This document shows positions 22,113 through 23,660 of a stretch of 23,660 nucleotides of DNA, one piece after another. Under the pieces are notes generated by a model. That model saw nothing but the letters and a program-made list of their open reading frames with translations, ran no database searches and had not been told where the DNA came from. Positions within the stretch are counted from its first letter, which is position 1. Each line of letters begins with the position of its first letter. The position numbers were made by a program, and so were the translations under genes. Source of the stretch: CAVYGN01 sp964413265 (lineage in GTDB: Bacteria; Spirochaetota; Brevinematia; Brevinematales; JAOACQ01); the NCBI GenBank assembly GCA_964413265.1, contig CAYPRX010000030.1, forward strand, positions 1 to 23,660, given 5' to 3'.

Positions 22113-22949
22113 ATGATAGGACAAAGCAGATTTAATGTTTATGTTAAATACCTCTGGCTATCTGTTGTCGCACTTATTACCCTCCTGCCGATTATCATTA
22201 CCGTGATGGGTGGGTTTAAGAGCCTCTCTCAGCTCAGAACCGATTTATTCGGCCTGCCCAACCCTGTACTATGGCAGAATTACCTTGATAACCTGGATGT
22301 AAAAAAATCCAAATTTCTCCTGAATCTGTTCAATTCATCTTTTGTCATGATCTTCACCGTCATTATCGATCTTACCTTTTCATGCCTGGCGGGTTTCGCC
22401 CTTTCACGCTTAAAATTTTTAGGCAGAGCGCTCATATATAATTACTTTTTGCTTGGCCTATTATTTCCCGTCGCTGTCGCTATCCTTCCCCTGTATATGG
22501 AACTTAAAAACATTCATCTGCTGAATAGCTATCTCGGCGTCATTCTTCCGCAGGCCGCTTTTGCCATGCCCTGGCATATTATGCTGGCAAGGGGATTTTT
22601 CATGCAGATACCCAAGGAATTCGAGGAGGCTGCTACAGTGGATGGATGCGGGCCTTTCCGCTTCTTTATTTCAATCGTAATACCCCTTTCCACCCCCGTC
22701 CTTACAACGATAATGGTTTTAACTCTTGTAGACAGCTGGAACAACTTTTTGCTTCCCCTGCTTGTCCTTGATAATGACAGGCTCTATACCCTGCCGCTCG
22801 GCGTCATGCAGTTCGCCGGGCAGTATCTGTATCAATGGCAGGATGTTTTGGCCTTTCTAGCTATGGCCATGGTACCGGCAGTTATATTTTATATTTTCTC
22901 CCAGAAATATCTTATTGCCGGACTGACCGGCGGCTCCATAAAACAATAA
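22113..22949 (+). CDS. Sugar ABC transporter permease, MalG type
   Basis: The 278-residue protein is the second half of the membrane channel. It has six hydrophobic segments and the EAA loop EFEEAATVDGCGPFRFFISI (169-188). The C-terminal QKYLIAGLTGGSIKQ resembles the typical MalG/LacG end. AGGA lies about 7 bases before the ATG. The ABC ATPase is not encoded beside it; a shared MsmK/UgpC-like ATPase is expected elsewhere. The GH3 gene follows 18 bases later in the same operon. Confidence 0.93.
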   Translation: MIGQSRFNVYVKYLWLSVVALITLLPIIITVMGGFKSLSQLRTDLFGLPNPVLWQNYLDNLDVKKSKFLLNLFNSSFVMIFTVIIDLTFSCLAGFALSRLKFLGRALIYNYFLLGLLFPVAVAILPLYMELKNIHLLNSYLGVILPQAAFAMPWHIMLARGFFMQIPKEFEEAATVDGCGPFRFFISIVIPLSTPVLTTIMVLTLVDSWNNFLLPLLVLDNDRLYTLPLGVMQFAGQYLYQWQDVLAFLAMAMVPAVIFYIFSQKYLIAGLTGGSIKQ

Positions 22950-22967
22950 TACTGAGGAAATTTCATT

Positions 22968-23660
22968 ATGAAACGCCCGCTTTACCTTGAACCGGAACAG
23001 CCCCTGGAAAAAAGAATTGAAAACCTTCTCAGCCTGATGACTATCGAAGAAAAGGCTTCACAGCTGCTTTTCAATTCGCCGCCAATCGAAAGGCTGGGCA
23101 TAAAGGCTTACAACTGGTGGAATGAATGCCTTCATGGCATAGCCCGGAGTGGAAAAGCAACAGTATTTCCACAGGCCATAGGGATGGCGGCAACTTTTAA
23201 CCCGGAACTGGCGGAGCGGATTGCAGACATAATCAGCGATGAAGCGAGGGCCAGGTACAATATTGCCGTTAAAAAAGGCTGGACAGATATTTATGAGGGG
23301 TTAACATTCTGGACGCCTAACATAAATATTTTCAGGGACCCCAGATGGGGAAGGGGTCAGGAAACATACGGCGAAGACCCATACCTCACTTCGGAAATAG
23401 GAAGGGCTTTCATAAGGGGACTGCAGGGAAATGACCCGGAGCATCTGAAAACGGCAGCCTGTGCAAAGCATTACGCTGTACACAGCGGTCCCGAAAAAGA
23501 CAGGCACAAGTTCAATGCGATGATCACTCTGAAAGACCTCCGCGAGACTTACCTGACAGCTTTCGAAGTACTGGTAAAGGAAGGAGTCGAAGCTGTAATG
23601 GGGGCATATAACCGTGTTCTCGGTGAACCATGCTGTGCCAGCGAACTCCTTCTTCAAAAG
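22968..23660 (+). CDS. GH3 family beta-glycosidase (probable beta-xylosidase/beta-glucosidase), 3' truncated by window
   Basis: The reading frame is open to the last base of the window (231 codons), so the protein continues. No signal peptide is present, so it is cytoplasmic. The GH3 N-terminal TIM-barrel pattern is clear: NWWNECLHG (49-57), TFWTPNINIFRDPRWGRGQE (113-132) with TYGEDPYL (133-140), CAKHYAVH (165-172, substrate-binding Lys-His), and MGAYNRVLGEPCC (211-223). NWWNE-LHG and the YNRV-G-PCC end fit GH3 enzymes of the beta-xylosidase type, although the nucleophile Asp lies beyond the edge and the substrate cannot be fixed. GAGG lies 11-14 bases upstream of the ATG. It probably hydrolyses the sugar imported by the upstream ABC transporter. 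Confidence 0.9.
   Translation, partial: MKRPLYLEPEQPLEKRIENLLSLMTIEEKASQLLFNSPPIERLGIKAYNWWNECLHGIARSGKATVFPQAIGMAATFNPELAERIADIISDEARARYNIAVKKGWTDIYEGLTFWTPNINIFRDPRWGRGQETYGEDPYLTSEIGRAFIRGLQGNDPEHLKTAACAKHYAVHSGPEKDRHKFNAMITLKDLRETYLTAFEVLVKEGVEAVMGAYNRVLGEPCCASELLLQK

Noticed and set aside
23301..23657. Open frame of 118 codons on the minus strand
   Set aside because: It is opposite the GH3 gene, whose conserved motifs make the plus strand the coding one.
1..23660. CRISPR arrays, insertion sequences, phage genes or attachment sites
   Set aside because: I saw no spaced direct repeats, transposase motifs, integrase motifs or tRNA-end duplication; the tRNA-Leu gene is intact and followed by its own terminator.

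Overview
The window is a stretch of ordinary chromosome from an uncultured-looking, moderately AT-rich, Gram-negative bacterium using the standard genetic code. It holds one tRNA gene and 25 protein genes, the last cut by the window edge. No insertion sequence, phage gene, CRISPR array or rRNA is visible. Signs of a double-membrane cell are a secreted TPR protein, a LolD/FtsX-type ABC pair, PgpA/PgsA phospholipid synthesis and RodZ. A spirochaete or a neighbouring candidate phylum would fit the gene mix (DUF4416 protein, loose lipobox, sugar ABC operons with LacI and cytoplasmic GH3, tRNA without encoded CCA), but this is a weak inference.

Layout. 1-1148 (+): tRNA-Leu(CAA) with its terminator, then a promoter and a periplasmic TPR protein. 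1145-5751 (-): a five-gene operon, rodZ, rimO, pgsA, pgpA and a DRE-TIM aldolase, linking cell shape, ribosome modification and phosphatidylglycerol synthesis. 5918-6382 (+): a small putative lipoprotein of unknown function. 6393-9217 (-): a two-gene operon of a large AAA+ ATPase and a strongly reduced ThiF/MoeB (E1-like) protein; this is the least explained part of the window. 9398-11615 (+): a DUF4416 protein, then a PhoU-like DUF47 protein and a PiT phosphate transporter behind a promoter that carries a perfect palindrome. 11716-14388 (+): plsC acyltransferase with an ABC ATPase and FtsX-like permease. 14382-15158 (-): a soluble diguanylate cyclase with an I-site. 15272-17862 (-): an argD-like aminotransferase, proC, yggT and DUF167, suggesting an ornithine-to-proline route plus two housekeeping passengers.

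17998-23660 (+): a carbohydrate-use locus. A HAD phosphatase gene overlaps a LacI-family regulator. A strong promoter with a probable operator follows, with a leader that contains a start-stop codon pair, then a sugar-binding protein, an intercistronic hairpin, two MalF/MalG-type permeases and a GH3 beta-glycosidase without a signal peptide. The logic is uptake of an oligosaccharide (xylo-oligosaccharide or beta-glucoside are the best guesses) followed by cytoplasmic hydrolysis. The transporter's ATPase is not in the window, so a shared MsmK/UgpC-type ATPase elsewhere is expected.

Start codons were moved from the longest reading frame where a Shine-Dalgarno sequence or family alignment favoured an internal start (pgsA, the lipoprotein, proC, argD, gph). 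Promoters and operators are read by eye against sigma-70 consensus and are tentative.
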